A DNA stretch of 64,000 nt from Sphingobium cloacae (GTDB lineage: Bacteria; Pseudomonadota; Alphaproteobacteria; Sphingomonadales; Sphingomonadaceae). Shown here one piece after another: positions 7,642-15,804 of this stretch (its first letter is position 1; each line of letters begins with the position of its first letter). Below the pieces are notes generated by a model. It was not told where the DNA came from and made no database searches. It was given only the letters and a program-made list of their open reading frames with translations. The position numbers and the translations under genes were made by a program. The stretch is taken from positions 620,001 through 684,000 of the forward strand of contig NZ_AP017655.1 in NCBI RefSeq assembly GCF_002355855.1, read 5' to 3'.

Positions 7642-9707
7642 TCGCTCTTCCGGTCTCGTCCGTTCCCCACATCCTTACGCGCCTCGCCCTTGCTGGTCCG
7701 CTGAGCGACAGCGCGCGCGCCTGCCAGCACGGGACCGCAGGCGGCCGATCTGGCGTCGCCCACATCCACGAATGCAAGCAGCCCCACCAAAGGGGCGGCC
7801 ACGGTGGCGAGGCCCAGGCCAGCGCCTGCCCGGCCGAGCAGCTGGGGGCTGATAACCTGTAGCGACGGATCGGCGAAATGCCCGCCGATGCCCACGGGCG
7901 ATTGGCCGGAGAAAAGGCTGAACTTCTTTCCATCGGCGCGGATGGCGATGTCGATGGCCTCCGTGTCGAAGCGGAAACCGCCCCGGCCCGTGACGACATT
8001 CTTGCTCGTGTCGATCAGGATCGGATCGGTCGTGGCGATGCCGTTGCGCACGGTGAAGGCGACAAGCCCGCAGTTGACCTCGATCGGCTTTTTCAGCTTG
8101 CCCTGGAACATCTTGGAGATGAAGGTCCCGATGTCCAGCTCCGAAAGCTGCGCGTTCCGCGTCCACACGGTCCCCTGCGGCATGACGAAGGCGATCCGTC
8201 CGGAGGATGTCGCGAGCGAATCGTGGATGGTGTCGCCCCGGCCATCCAGCCTGATGCGTCCATGGATCGTGCCGGTGGTGCCGGAATCCGCCACGCCATA
8301 TCCCGCGAGCAGGCGGCCCATCGGCGTCGAGGCGAGGCGGATGTCATAACGGATCGCCGATGGTCGCGGGCGCGTGTCGAAGACGAGGTCGGATATCACG
8401 TCGCCGCGCGCCATCGAGAAAGTGAGCGGCGAAAGCTCCAGTCGGCCGTTTTCGAGAGCGAGCTTCATGGCGATATTCGACACCGGCACATTCTTCGAGC
8501 GCACCATGGCGATCTTCCAGTCGAGACCGGCATCGAAGCTCTGCATCGTTGCGACCGGCAATTCCGCGTCGGGCAGCACGCGGCGCGCGCTTGCGCCGGT
8601 GGCGGCCGCGGCGGCCACGGCGCCTTTCGCGGCAACGATGTCGGGGTTGTAACCGATGAAGGGCGCGGCATCGATGATGTCGAGCCGTCGTGTCGTCAGC
8701 GCCGCGTCGATGCGCAGGCGCCCGGCGTTCCTGATGGTGAAGCGACCGGCAAGATCGGATTGCCCGAAGCTGCCCGTCATGCCGGTGAAACGATAGACCT
8801 CTCCATCCTTCACCAGCCGGGCATCGAGCGCATAGCGGCGCGTGTGCGGAATGGCGACGCCGATCACGGCCAACAGGTCGGACAGGTCGCGGCCTTGCGC
8901 GCGGACTTGCAGCGGAACGCCTTCAAACTCCGTCAGGGTGGGAAGGGTTCCTGCGACATCGATCACGTTCCGGGCCGTGGAGGCGCGCAGGGCGAGCTTG
9001 TTCTCGCCTCCGCTGACGCTCGCATCGGGTGAAAGCAGGCGCGCGGCGACCCGGAACGGCGTGTCGCGGAACCGGCCGTCGCCATGAACGCCGATCGTGC
9101 GCCCGATCCGCGCATCGCTCGATGTAACCGGGGCGATCCGGAGATGGGCGAGCAAGGGCGTCTTGGGATCGACATAGCGGACCACCAGGCCTGAAACGTT
9201 GGCGCGGCCTATGCGCGGCAGTTCGAACGGCTTGCCTGCCGTCCCGTCGCCGAAGGTCCATGTATTGCGTTCACGCCGGGCGTCCCACTCCAGGTCCGCC
9301 TTTCCTTCCACCAGATGCAGCGTATGGAAACGCTTGCGACCGAAAATCAGGGAGAAGGGGGCGATGTACGCTTCGATACGCTTTGCGCTGAAGAGGCTGG
9401 CCTGCTTCGCCCATCGGGGATTGGAGACATCGAGGTCTTCAGCCACGAATTTGACGCGCAGCGGAGCGAAATAGAGCTGGAAGTCGCCACCCACGCGGAC
9501 CGTGCGCTCCGTGATCGAACTGGCGATGCTTTCGAATGGATGCTTGAGAAAACGGCCTTTGGTGATGAAGAGGATCAGCCAAATCGCCACCACCACACCC
9601 AGAAAGATCAGGATGGCATTGCGCAGGCCATGAAGACGCCGCCGATGGCGGGAGGCCGCCGGATCAGCATCCCGACGGGCGGTTGTCATGGTTGCGTCCA
9701 TAATCAT
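7638..9707 (-). CDS. AsmA-family inner-membrane-anchored protein
   Basis: A 689-aa protein with one N-terminal membrane anchor (residues ~28-49, NAILIFLGVVVAIWLILFITKG) and a large periplasmic part with the AsmA layout: an N-terminal AsmA-like region (FESIASSITERTVRVGGDFQLYF, LRVKFVAEDLDVSN), then a long beta-rich repeat region and a C-terminal segment with TIHGRIRLDGRGDTIHDSLATSSGRIAFVMPQGT, typical of AsmA-like C-terminal domains. AsmA-type proteins are thought to help lipid transport or outer-membrane assembly. The last ~45 residues are low-complexity. It is monocistronic, facing copAB. The membership is clear, the specific role unknown. Confidence 0.85.
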   Translation of the reverse strand: MIMDATMTTARRDADPAASRHRRRLHGLRNAILIFLGVVVAIWLILFITKGRFLKHPFESIASSITERTVRVGGDFQLYFAPLRVKFVAEDLDVSNPRWAKQASLFSAKRIEAYIAPFSLIFGRKRFHTLHLVEGKADLEWDARRERNTWTFGDGTAGKPFELPRIGRANVSGLVVRYVDPKTPLLAHLRIAPVTSSDARIGRTIGVHGDGRFRDTPFRVAARLLSPDASVSGGENKLALRASTARNVIDVAGTLPTLTEFEGVPLQVRAQGRDLSDLLAVIGVAIPHTRRYALDARLVKDGEVYRFTGMTGSFGQSDLAGRFTIRNAGRLRIDAALTTRRLDIIDAAPFIGYNPDIVAAKGAVAAAAATGASARRVLPDAELPVATMQSFDAGLDWKIAMVRSKNVPVSNIAMKLALENGRLELSPLTFSMARGDVISDLVFDTRPRPSAIRYDIRLASTPMGRLLAGYGVADSGTTGTIHGRIRLDGRGDTIHDSLATSSGRIAFVMPQGTVWTRNAQLSELDIGTFISKMFQGKLKKPIEVNCGLVAFTVRNGIATTDPILIDTSKNVVTGRGGFRFDTEAIDIAIRADGKKFSLFSGQSPVGIGGHFADPSLQVISPQLLGRAGAGLGLATVAAPLVGLLAFVDVGDARSAACGPVLAGARAVAQRTSKGEARKDVGNGRDRKSD

Positions 9708-9869
9708 GCCAATCGCATGAGACGGGCTTTGGTTTCAAAAGCGGGTTTGTCTCCGAGGCGGCTGCCGAGCGGCGGTCCGGCACGATCCATGGCCGTTCCG
9801 GATCGTCATTCCATGACTGCGCGCGCCATGTCGGTTTGCTGGCTGGCGAAGTGGATTGTGAGAGCCGGC

Positions 9870-9903
9870 GCGTCCCGCCAACCCCATGAACGGGATTGGC
9901 GGG
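9870..9903 (-). terminator. Stem-loop downstream of the first TonB-dependent receptor
   Basis: GTCCCGCCAA / TTGGCGGGAC form a perfect 10-bp stem with a 14-nt loop, 11 nt past the receptor stop codon on the minus strand. The remaining ~160 bp up to the asmA-like start show nothing else. Confidence 0.6.
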
Positions 9904-9913
9904 ACATGCCGCT

Positions 9914-12277
9914 TCAGAAACGCGCGCTCAGGCTGACCCAATAGCTGCGCGCCTTGTCCTTGTTATTATAATGATCGATATAGGTGGGCGTGTATTCGCC
10001 ATTGACCGGATCGCCGAAGTCGACGTCATAGGCGCGGAAATCGCGGTTCAGCAGGTTGTTCACGCGCGCGCCCAGGGTCAGGTGATCGTTGAGCCGATAT
10101 TGCGCGCCCAGGTTCAGCACCTGATAGCTCTTGTAGTAGAGGTGGTTGCCGTTCGTATCGAGGCCGCGATAGCGCCGCGATCGGTGTTCGGCCGAAAGCT
10201 GCGCCGACAGGCCATCCATGACCTGCCAGTCCAGCGTGGCGTTCGCCATATGCTTCGCCGTCTGGGTCAGGGGCTGGCCCGCTGATGCGCCCGTCAACTG
10301 CTTGCTGTCGGTATAGGTGTAGTTGGCCCGGATCGAGAGGCCGGGGAAGAACTGGTAGCGGCCCGCGATTTCGGCGCCCTTGATGCGCGCCTTGTCGACG
10401 TTGATCGGCACGCTGATCGTGCGGCCCAGGCCCAGAACCGCCCAATAGTCGCCCAGGTTGGCGCAGGGCCGCACGAAATTGGTGATGGCGCAAGGCTCGA
10501 CGATGGTGGAGTCGATCTTGTCCTTGAACTTGTTGTGGAACAGCGTGACGTTGATGCCGCTGTCCGGCGTCGGGTTCCAGTAGAGCGCCACCTCGCTGTT
10601 GACGCTGGTTTCCGGCTTCAGGTCGGGATTGCCGATGAACGGACTGGTCCCCTGTCCGCCGAAGCCGCGAATGCCGTCGTAAAGATCGGTGGTCTTGGGC
10701 GTCTTGTAGCCCGTGCTGACCCCGCCCTTCAGCGTCAGGGTCGGATTGATCTCGAAATTGGCATAGATGCGCGGGCTGAAATGGCCGCCGAACAGATTAT
10801 GATGGTCATAGCGCAGGCCGCCAGTGACGGTCAGCCCTTCGACGATAGTCCAGTTGTCCTCGGCAAAGAGCGACCAGATCTTGTGATCCTGCACGGCTTC
10901 GGTGCCGCCGGTGGAGGCTTCGAGGCCGAAAACGCCATCGTCGAGCTTGCCGTCTATATATTGGCCGCCGATCACGAGATGATGCCGCCCGGCGAGATTT
11001 TCGAGCGGAATGTCGAGCCGCGCGTCGAGCGTATATTGCGCGCTCTCCAGCTTGCGGAGCGGACGCGGCAGAAAGGTTTCCGCGGCGATTTCGCGGCGTT
11101 CCGCGGTCGTCAGGCCCGCATAGTCGCCCGTCCCGTTCCACATCTGCTGAAGGAGCAGGCGCTCGGCGACCGAAAAGGGCATGGTGCGGCCCTTATTGTT
11201 GGTCTTCACATAGGCGAGCGAGACGAAGCTGCGCCCGAAGCCCCAATCGCCATTGTGGGTGATCGCCCAGTTCAGGCGGTCGAAAACCTGATTGTCGGTA
11301 TAGCCCACGCGCGGCTGCACCACGCCGCCGCTCGCGCGCCAGATGCTTTCGATGCCGTCGAGCGTACCCAGCGGATAGGTGATGACGCCCGTGTCGGGAT
11401 CGACGATGGGCGTGTTGTCATAGACCTGCTTCGAATAGTCGATGTCGAAGATGAAGCTGTGGTCGGGCGACGGGGTGAAGCTGATCGATCCGCCATAGCT
11501 GCGGTTGGTGTTCTTCACCGTCTTGCCGCCGCCGCCAAAGCCCAGCCCGCGCACATGCGACACGCCCGCCGGATCGACCACCGGCGCGAAATCGGGTTCG
11601 GACGGATAGCGCTTGTAATAGGAACCGCGCAGCTTCAGGCCGATGAGGCCGGGAACCAGCGGACCGCCGACATTGGCGTCGAAGGTCATGTCGTCGCCGA
11701 AATCGCTGTCCTCCTGGATGCTGCGGCCAAAGGTGGCCGACCCGCTCCAGCGATCCGGCACCTTCTTGGTGATGATGTTGATGACCCCGCCCAGTGCGTC
11801 GGCGCCATAAAGGGTCGAGGCGGGACCGCGAATGACCTCGATCCGTTCGATCGAATCGAGCGGCGGGATATGGTTGAACTGGTTGCCGCCAAAGCTGTTC
11901 GGATAGATGTCGCCATGGTTGTTCTGGCGGCGGCCGTCGATCATGACGAGCGTATAGTCGGACCCCATGCCGCGAATGCTGATCGTCCGTTGTCCCGTCT
12001 TGTCGGAGGTTTCGCCGACATCGACGCCCTCTATGTCGCGAACCGCGTCTATCAGGGTCATATAGGGGCGCTGGCGCAGTTCTTCCTCGGTCACGACGGT
12101 GATGCTGGCGGGCGCGTCGGTGATCTTCTGCTCGAAGCCCGCGGCGGTGACGACGATGGAACTGGACTGGCTTTCCGCCTCGCTTGCCGATGCCGGAGCG
12201 GCGAAAAGGGCGGCGAGCACGGACAGGGCCGCGCCCTGGCCCAGACGGAGCTTGCGAGTGCGAACGACTCTGGTCAT
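9914..12277 (-). CDS. TonB-dependent receptor (ferric siderophore/colicin I receptor type)
   Basis: A 787-aa outer-membrane receptor. It has a signal peptide (GQGAALSVLAALFAAPASA), a TonB-box-like SSSIVVTAAG, a plug domain (residues ~52-165: QKITDAPASITVVTEEELRQRP, TISIRGMGSDYTLVMIDGRR, ERIEVIRGPASTLYGADALGGVINIITKK), and a 22-strand barrel ending in SYWVSLSARF with the terminal Phe. The plug resembles the FepA/CirA/BfrA group of catecholate or heme-type receptors; the ligand cannot be read from sequence. A Fur-box-like palindrome lies 15 nt upstream of the start, and a two-component system is encoded divergently, which may sense the same substrate. Confidence 0.92.
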   Translation of the reverse strand: MTRVVRTRKLRLGQGAALSVLAALFAAPASASEAESQSSSIVVTAAGFEQKITDAPASITVVTEEELRQRPYMTLIDAVRDIEGVDVGETSDKTGQRTISIRGMGSDYTLVMIDGRRQNNHGDIYPNSFGGNQFNHIPPLDSIERIEVIRGPASTLYGADALGGVINIITKKVPDRWSGSATFGRSIQEDSDFGDDMTFDANVGGPLVPGLIGLKLRGSYYKRYPSEPDFAPVVDPAGVSHVRGLGFGGGGKTVKNTNRSYGGSISFTPSPDHSFIFDIDYSKQVYDNTPIVDPDTGVITYPLGTLDGIESIWRASGGVVQPRVGYTDNQVFDRLNWAITHNGDWGFGRSFVSLAYVKTNNKGRTMPFSVAERLLLQQMWNGTGDYAGLTTAERREIAAETFLPRPLRKLESAQYTLDARLDIPLENLAGRHHLVIGGQYIDGKLDDGVFGLEASTGGTEAVQDHKIWSLFAEDNWTIVEGLTVTGGLRYDHHNLFGGHFSPRIYANFEINPTLTLKGGVSTGYKTPKTTDLYDGIRGFGGQGTSPFIGNPDLKPETSVNSEVALYWNPTPDSGINVTLFHNKFKDKIDSTIVEPCAITNFVRPCANLGDYWAVLGLGRTISVPINVDKARIKGAEIAGRYQFFPGLSIRANYTYTDSKQLTGASAGQPLTQTAKHMANATLDWQVMDGLSAQLSAEHRSRRYRGLDTNGNHLYYKSYQVLNLGAQYRLNDHLTLGARVNNLLNRDFRAYDVDFGDPVNGEYTPTYIDHYNNKDKARSYWVSLSARF

Positions 12278-12291
12278 TGTAATCCCCCACT

Positions 12292-12310
12292 ATTGCGAAT
12301 AATTAGCAAT
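12292..12310. promoter_or_regulatory. Fur-box-like palindrome
   Basis: ATTGCGAATAATTAGCAAT is a near-perfect 19-bp palindrome (ATTGC...GCAAT). It sits between the divergent receptor and response-regulator starts, 15 nt from the first and 4 nt from the second as annotated. It shares the ATTGC(T)AAT half-site with the element upstream of mdtA. Binding by Fur is inference. Confidence 0.6.
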
Positions 12311-12313
12311 TGA

Positions 12314-13147
12314 ATGTCGGGGCGCGGCCTGATGCCAATCGGGCATCCGGTCAATCGAATCAGAGGCAGGAGCAAAGATTTGTTACAATCCGCGACAAGG
12401 GACCGATCCGCGTCGGCAAGGCGGGCTCCGCCGGCGGCGCCTCATATCGTCATTGTCGAGGACGATGCGGGCGTTCGCACGCTGCTGGCCCGCATCCTAC
12501 GCGAATGCGGTTATCATGTGACGGGCGCCGCCGACAGCCGCGAACTGGAAGCTGCCATGGGCGAGCGGCAGGTCGATCTGATCCTGCTCGACATCATGCT
12601 GCCGGGCAGGAACGGCCTCGACATCTGCCGCGCCGTCCGGGAACGCAGCCGGGTTCCGATCATCATGATCAGCGCGCGGGGGCAGGAAAGCGACCGGGTG
12701 GCGGGTCTGGACCTGGGGGCCGACGATTATATCGCCAAGCCTTTCGGTCGCGCGGAAGTCCTGGCGCGGGTGCGCGCGATGCTCCGCCGGGCCAGCGATC
12801 CGCATGTGCCGCTCGACATTCCGATCCCGGCACAATTCGATTTTGCGGGCTGGCGCTACCATGCGCGGCGTTGCGAACTGATTTCGCCGACGGGGGCCGA
12901 AGTCGCTCTCACGGCGGCGGAGCATGACCTGTTGCTGGTGCTGCTGCGCCACCCGCAGCGGATGATCGGCCGCGAGCGTCTGATCGAAATGACGCGCAGC
13001 CGCATAGCCACGCCGACCGATCGCAGCATCGACGTGCTGATCAGCCGCCTGCGCCGCAAATTGGGAGACGGCCGGCAATCGCGGTCGATCATCCGCACGA
13101 TACGCGGGGTCGGCTATATGTTCGCGGCTGACGTGCACGTCACTTGA
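12314..13147 (+). CDS. OmpR/PhoB-family response regulator
   Basis: A 277-aa regulator. The receiver domain starts at about residue 43 (PHIVIVEDDAGVRTLL), with phospho-acceptor Asp93 in LILLDIMLPG and the switch Lys in DYIAKPF. A C-terminal winged-helix Trans_reg_C domain follows (ALTAAEHDLLLVLLRHPQRMIGRERLIE ... DRSIDVLISRLRRKLGD ... IRTIRGVGYMF). The ~40-residue leader is unusual for the family and suggests a later start, for example a TTG near 12379; the position of the Fur-like box right at 12292-12310 also favours a downstream start. It is co-transcribed with the following kinase and divergent from a TonB-dependent receptor. Confidence 0.9.
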   Translation: MSGRGLMPIGHPVNRIRGRSKDLLQSATRDRSASARRAPPAAPHIVIVEDDAGVRTLLARILRECGYHVTGAADSRELEAAMGERQVDLILLDIMLPGRNGLDICRAVRERSRVPIIMISARGQESDRVAGLDLGADDYIAKPFGRAEVLARVRAMLRRASDPHVPLDIPIPAQFDFAGWRYHARRCELISPTGAEVALTAAEHDLLLVLLRHPQRMIGRERLIEMTRSRIATPTDRSIDVLISRLRRKLGDGRQSRSIIRTIRGVGYMFAADVHVT

Positions 13148-13149
13148 GG

Positions 13150-14484
13150 ATGGGGCGCCTAAGGATGCGGCCCCTGCGTTCGATCGGGATGGTCGGGCGG
13201 ATCGCGCTGGTCGTGGCGGCGGCGGTCCTGCTGGAGCTATGCGGCAATATCGCCCTGCATCGCTGGCAGGAAGCCGAACTGGTGCCGGCCAGCCAGATCC
13301 GGCGGATTTCCGCTCGGCTGGTGGAAGCCGAACGCGCGGCGATCGTCCATCATCCGCGCGACCGGGGCCGGACGATGCACGAACTGGCAGGCGACGGCAT
13401 GACGCTCAATTGGGTGGCGCGAACCGTCATCACCGACTTCGGCGCCTACACCACCCGGCTCGGCCAGTTGCGCGAGGCGATGATCGGCGGCGAGCCGGGC
13501 CTTGCCGCGCGGGAATTGCGGCTGACGCTGATTCCCTCCGCCGAGCCGGGGAAACGCGATCTTCTGGGTGCGCGGCAACTTGTCGACGGGTCTTTCGTGA
13601 CGTTCCGCATCGGCCCCTATCTCGACGCGCCGCCGCACCCGGCCACGGTCGTCGCGATGCATCTGCTGCTGACGTTGGGCGTGCTGCTGATCGCCGTGCT
13701 CATGGTCCGGGCGCTGGTACAGCCGCTCCGCAACCTTGCGGAGGCGGCGGACGCGACCGGGCATGGCCGCAAGGGATCGTTCCGGATCGAAGGGCCGCCC
13801 GAAGTCCGGCGCGTCGCCGCTGCCTTTTCGGCCATGCAGGCCCGGCTCGTTCAGACGATGGAGGATCATACCCAATCGCTGATCTCCGTGTCGCATGACT
13901 TGCGCACGCCGATCCAGCGCCTGCATCTGCGCGCCGCGCTGATCGACGATCCCGAAGCGCGGGAGGCGCTGGCGGTGGACCTGGGGGAAATGGAGCATTT
14001 CATCGAATCGACCCTCTCCTATTTCCGCAGCGGCGACGAGGAACCGCTCCGGCGGATCGATCTGGCGGCCATCGCGATGACGGCGGTGGACACCGCGTCG
14101 GATCTGGGCGCGGACATCCGCTACGAAGGGCCCGATGCGTTCGAGACCATGGCGCGACCGCTGGCGATGAAGCGGGTCATCGCGAACCTGATCGACAATG
14201 CCCGCCGCCATGCGGACCGGATCGTCCTGACGCTCCGGTCCGTGGATCATGGCGGCTTCGAGATGGACGTGGACGACGATGGCCCCGGCATCCCCGCCGA
14301 TTTGCGGGCGGAGGCGGTCCTGCCATTCCGGCGGCTGGAGCAGGCGCCGGGGCAGGGGCATGGCGGCGCGGGCCTGGGCCTGGCCGCCGTCGACCGCGCG
14401 ATGGCGGCCATGGGCGGAAGGCTGATCCTGACGGACAGTCCGCTCGGGGGCCTGAAGGCGCGGCTTGTCGTGCAGGCAAGCTGA
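13150..14484 (+). CDS. Membrane-bound sensor histidine kinase
   Basis: A ~444-aa kinase with two membrane segments (RIALVVAAAVLLELCGNIAL near the N-terminus and HLLLTLGVLLIAVLMVRAL around residue 170) flanking a periplasmic sensor of about 120 residues, then a HAMP-like linker, HisKA with phospho-acceptor His249 (SVSHDLRTPIQRL), N-box IANLIDNARRHA and G-boxes VDDDGPGIP and GAGLGLAAVD. It follows the response regulator with essentially no gap; possible starts are TTG 13144 (overlapping the regulator stop), ATG 13150 and ATG 13165. The signal is unknown; the neighbouring receptor suggests a metal or siderophore-linked cue, which is inference. Confidence 0.88.
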   Translation: MGRLRMRPLRSIGMVGRIALVVAAAVLLELCGNIALHRWQEAELVPASQIRRISARLVEAERAAIVHHPRDRGRTMHELAGDGMTLNWVARTVITDFGAYTTRLGQLREAMIGGEPGLAARELRLTLIPSAEPGKRDLLGARQLVDGSFVTFRIGPYLDAPPHPATVVAMHLLLTLGVLLIAVLMVRALVQPLRNLAEAADATGHGRKGSFRIEGPPEVRRVAAAFSAMQARLVQTMEDHTQSLISVSHDLRTPIQRLHLRAALIDDPEAREALAVDLGEMEHFIESTLSYFRSGDEEPLRRIDLAAIAMTAVDTASDLGADIRYEGPDAFETMARPLAMKRVIANLIDNARRHADRIVLTLRSVDHGGFEMDVDDDGPGIPADLRAEAVLPFRRLEQAPGQGHGGAGLGLAAVDRAMAAMGGRLILTDSPLGGLKARLVVQAS

Positions 14485-14531
14485 GGCGTCGGCGGGCGGG
14501 GAAAGCCGCTCGCTGCGCCCGCAAACGGCCT

Positions 14532-15548
14532 TCAGTACAGGTTCGACTTATAATCCTTTTCCAACCCCTTGCGCATCAACCCCGGCACCGACATGACCGC
14601 CCCGGCCAGTCTTGCGCCCAGACCCTTGTCCCGATTGAGTTTGACGTGCGCGACGAACATCGCCGCCGGATCGATCCGTTCCGCTTTCTGTCCCATGGGC
14701 CACAACCGCGCCCGCGCGAGCGCGCCGCTCTCCCGCAGGTCCAGCGCGGCGCCATCGACCCGGACCGCGAGCAGGGGCGTTTTGCCCTGCACGGCAAAGC
14801 GAGCCCGCGTTTCCGCATCCGCAGTCAGGCTCGCGGTGCCGGAAAGGGTCGCGACGCGGGTCGATCCGGGCAGCAGCAGGGTCATCGCAATGCGAGGCTG
14901 GGAAAGGATGTTGCGAAAGCTGTCGACGCGCCGGTTGCCCGGCCGGTCGGCGAACCATAACGTTCCTTCTTCGACCCGCGCCATGAGGCCAGCCGGATCG
15001 CCCTTGGGACTGAGATCCGCCCGTCCTTGCTTATCGACGGTCGCGAGCGCCATGAAGCGACTGGCTGCCACGAAGGTCGCCGCATCCTCCGGCGGACCGG
15101 CGATCGGTTCGGCTTCCCAAAAGGCCGATCGGATCAACGCCTTGGCGCAGTGGACATAGCACTCCTCCACCGCGACATGGACCTGATCCGCGTCCACATG
15201 CGCGACCCGTCCATTGACGCGCAGCGTTTCCCCGATCCCCGGCGCGAGGAACAGGGAGCCGAAACCCCTGCCCGGCTTCAGGCCTTCCGCATCGTCCATG
15301 GCGATCAGCGGGATGTGCAGCATGGCCCGGTCCCCTCCGGCAAAGCCTGGACCGCCACCGGCCATCGTCACGCGCGCCCCCCGTCCATCGCCCATGGAAA
15401 TGAATGCGAAAGGAGAGGCGGACAGCCAGCGCAGGGCGCTTTCGTCCAGATGGTCGATCACCTTGAGATGAATGGCTGGCGGTGTCCGGCCGACGATCGC
15501 CTCCAGCGCGGCAGTCGTATCGACTGGGCTCGTCATTCCGCCTGCCAT
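14532..15548 (-). CDS. Pyridoxamine 5'-phosphate oxidase-family protein with two split-barrel halves
   Basis: A 338-aa protein with two FMN-binding split-barrel-like regions. The first half has SPFAFISMGDGRGARVTMAGGGPGF and a LAPGIGETLRVNGRVAHV stretch; the second has SRFMALATVDKQGRADLSPKGDPAG and IAMTLLLPGSTRVATLSGTASLTAD. The RVNGRA-type motif is typical of the PNPOx-like general stress and ferredoxin-linked group. In some proteobacteria such proteins sit beside siderophore genes and are suspected ferric-siderophore reductases; here it lies between an iron-type two-component system and a siderophore receptor operon. The enzymatic role is not established. A start at 15536 is also possible. 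Confidence 0.75.
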   Translation of the reverse strand: MAGGMTSPVDTTAALEAIVGRTPPAIHLKVIDHLDESALRWLSASPFAFISMGDGRGARVTMAGGGPGFAGGDRAMLHIPLIAMDDAEGLKPGRGFGSLFLAPGIGETLRVNGRVAHVDADQVHVAVEECYVHCAKALIRSAFWEAEPIAGPPEDAATFVAASRFMALATVDKQGRADLSPKGDPAGLMARVEEGTLWFADRPGNRRVDSFRNILSQPRIAMTLLLPGSTRVATLSGTASLTADAETRARFAVQGKTPLLAVRVDGAALDLRESGALARARLWPMGQKAERIDPAAMFVAHVKLNRDKGLGARLAGAVMSVPGLMRKGLEKDYKSNLY

Positions 15549-15729
15549 CCGCGTCCTATCACGGCCGCAACGATCGGCGATGGATCATGTGTGGTCGGGG
15601 CGGGGCCGGCCCATCTGCGAACCAGATGCCGCGGCTCGATGCGCGTCGCGAGAAATGTCATGCCCAGTCTCCTCTGATCGCGGTCGGATGACGTAGCGAT
15701 GCGTTTCGCCCTATTGCACCTGGGGTTAT

Positions 15730-15754
15730 ATTGATAACAATAATGACTTGCAAT
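15730..15754. promoter_or_regulatory. Fur-box-like element upstream of receptor operon
   Basis: An AT-rich imperfect palindrome starting ATTGATAACAATAATGA and ending TTGCAAT, reminiscent of the classical GATAATGATAATCATTATC Fur box, lies 50-75 nt upstream of the second receptor's ATG. The surrounding DNA is strongly AT-rich compared with its flanks. Confidence 0.55.
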
Positions 15755-15804
15755 ATAAGTTGGTAAACGATAGCGGCGCGCTGAATTTTCCAAGAGGGGT
15801 GTAT

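Noticed and set aside
14491..14527. Possible terminator between the sensor kinase and the split-barrel protein
   Set aside because: Only a 7-bp GC stem with a long loop is visible, which is expected by chance in such GC-rich DNA.
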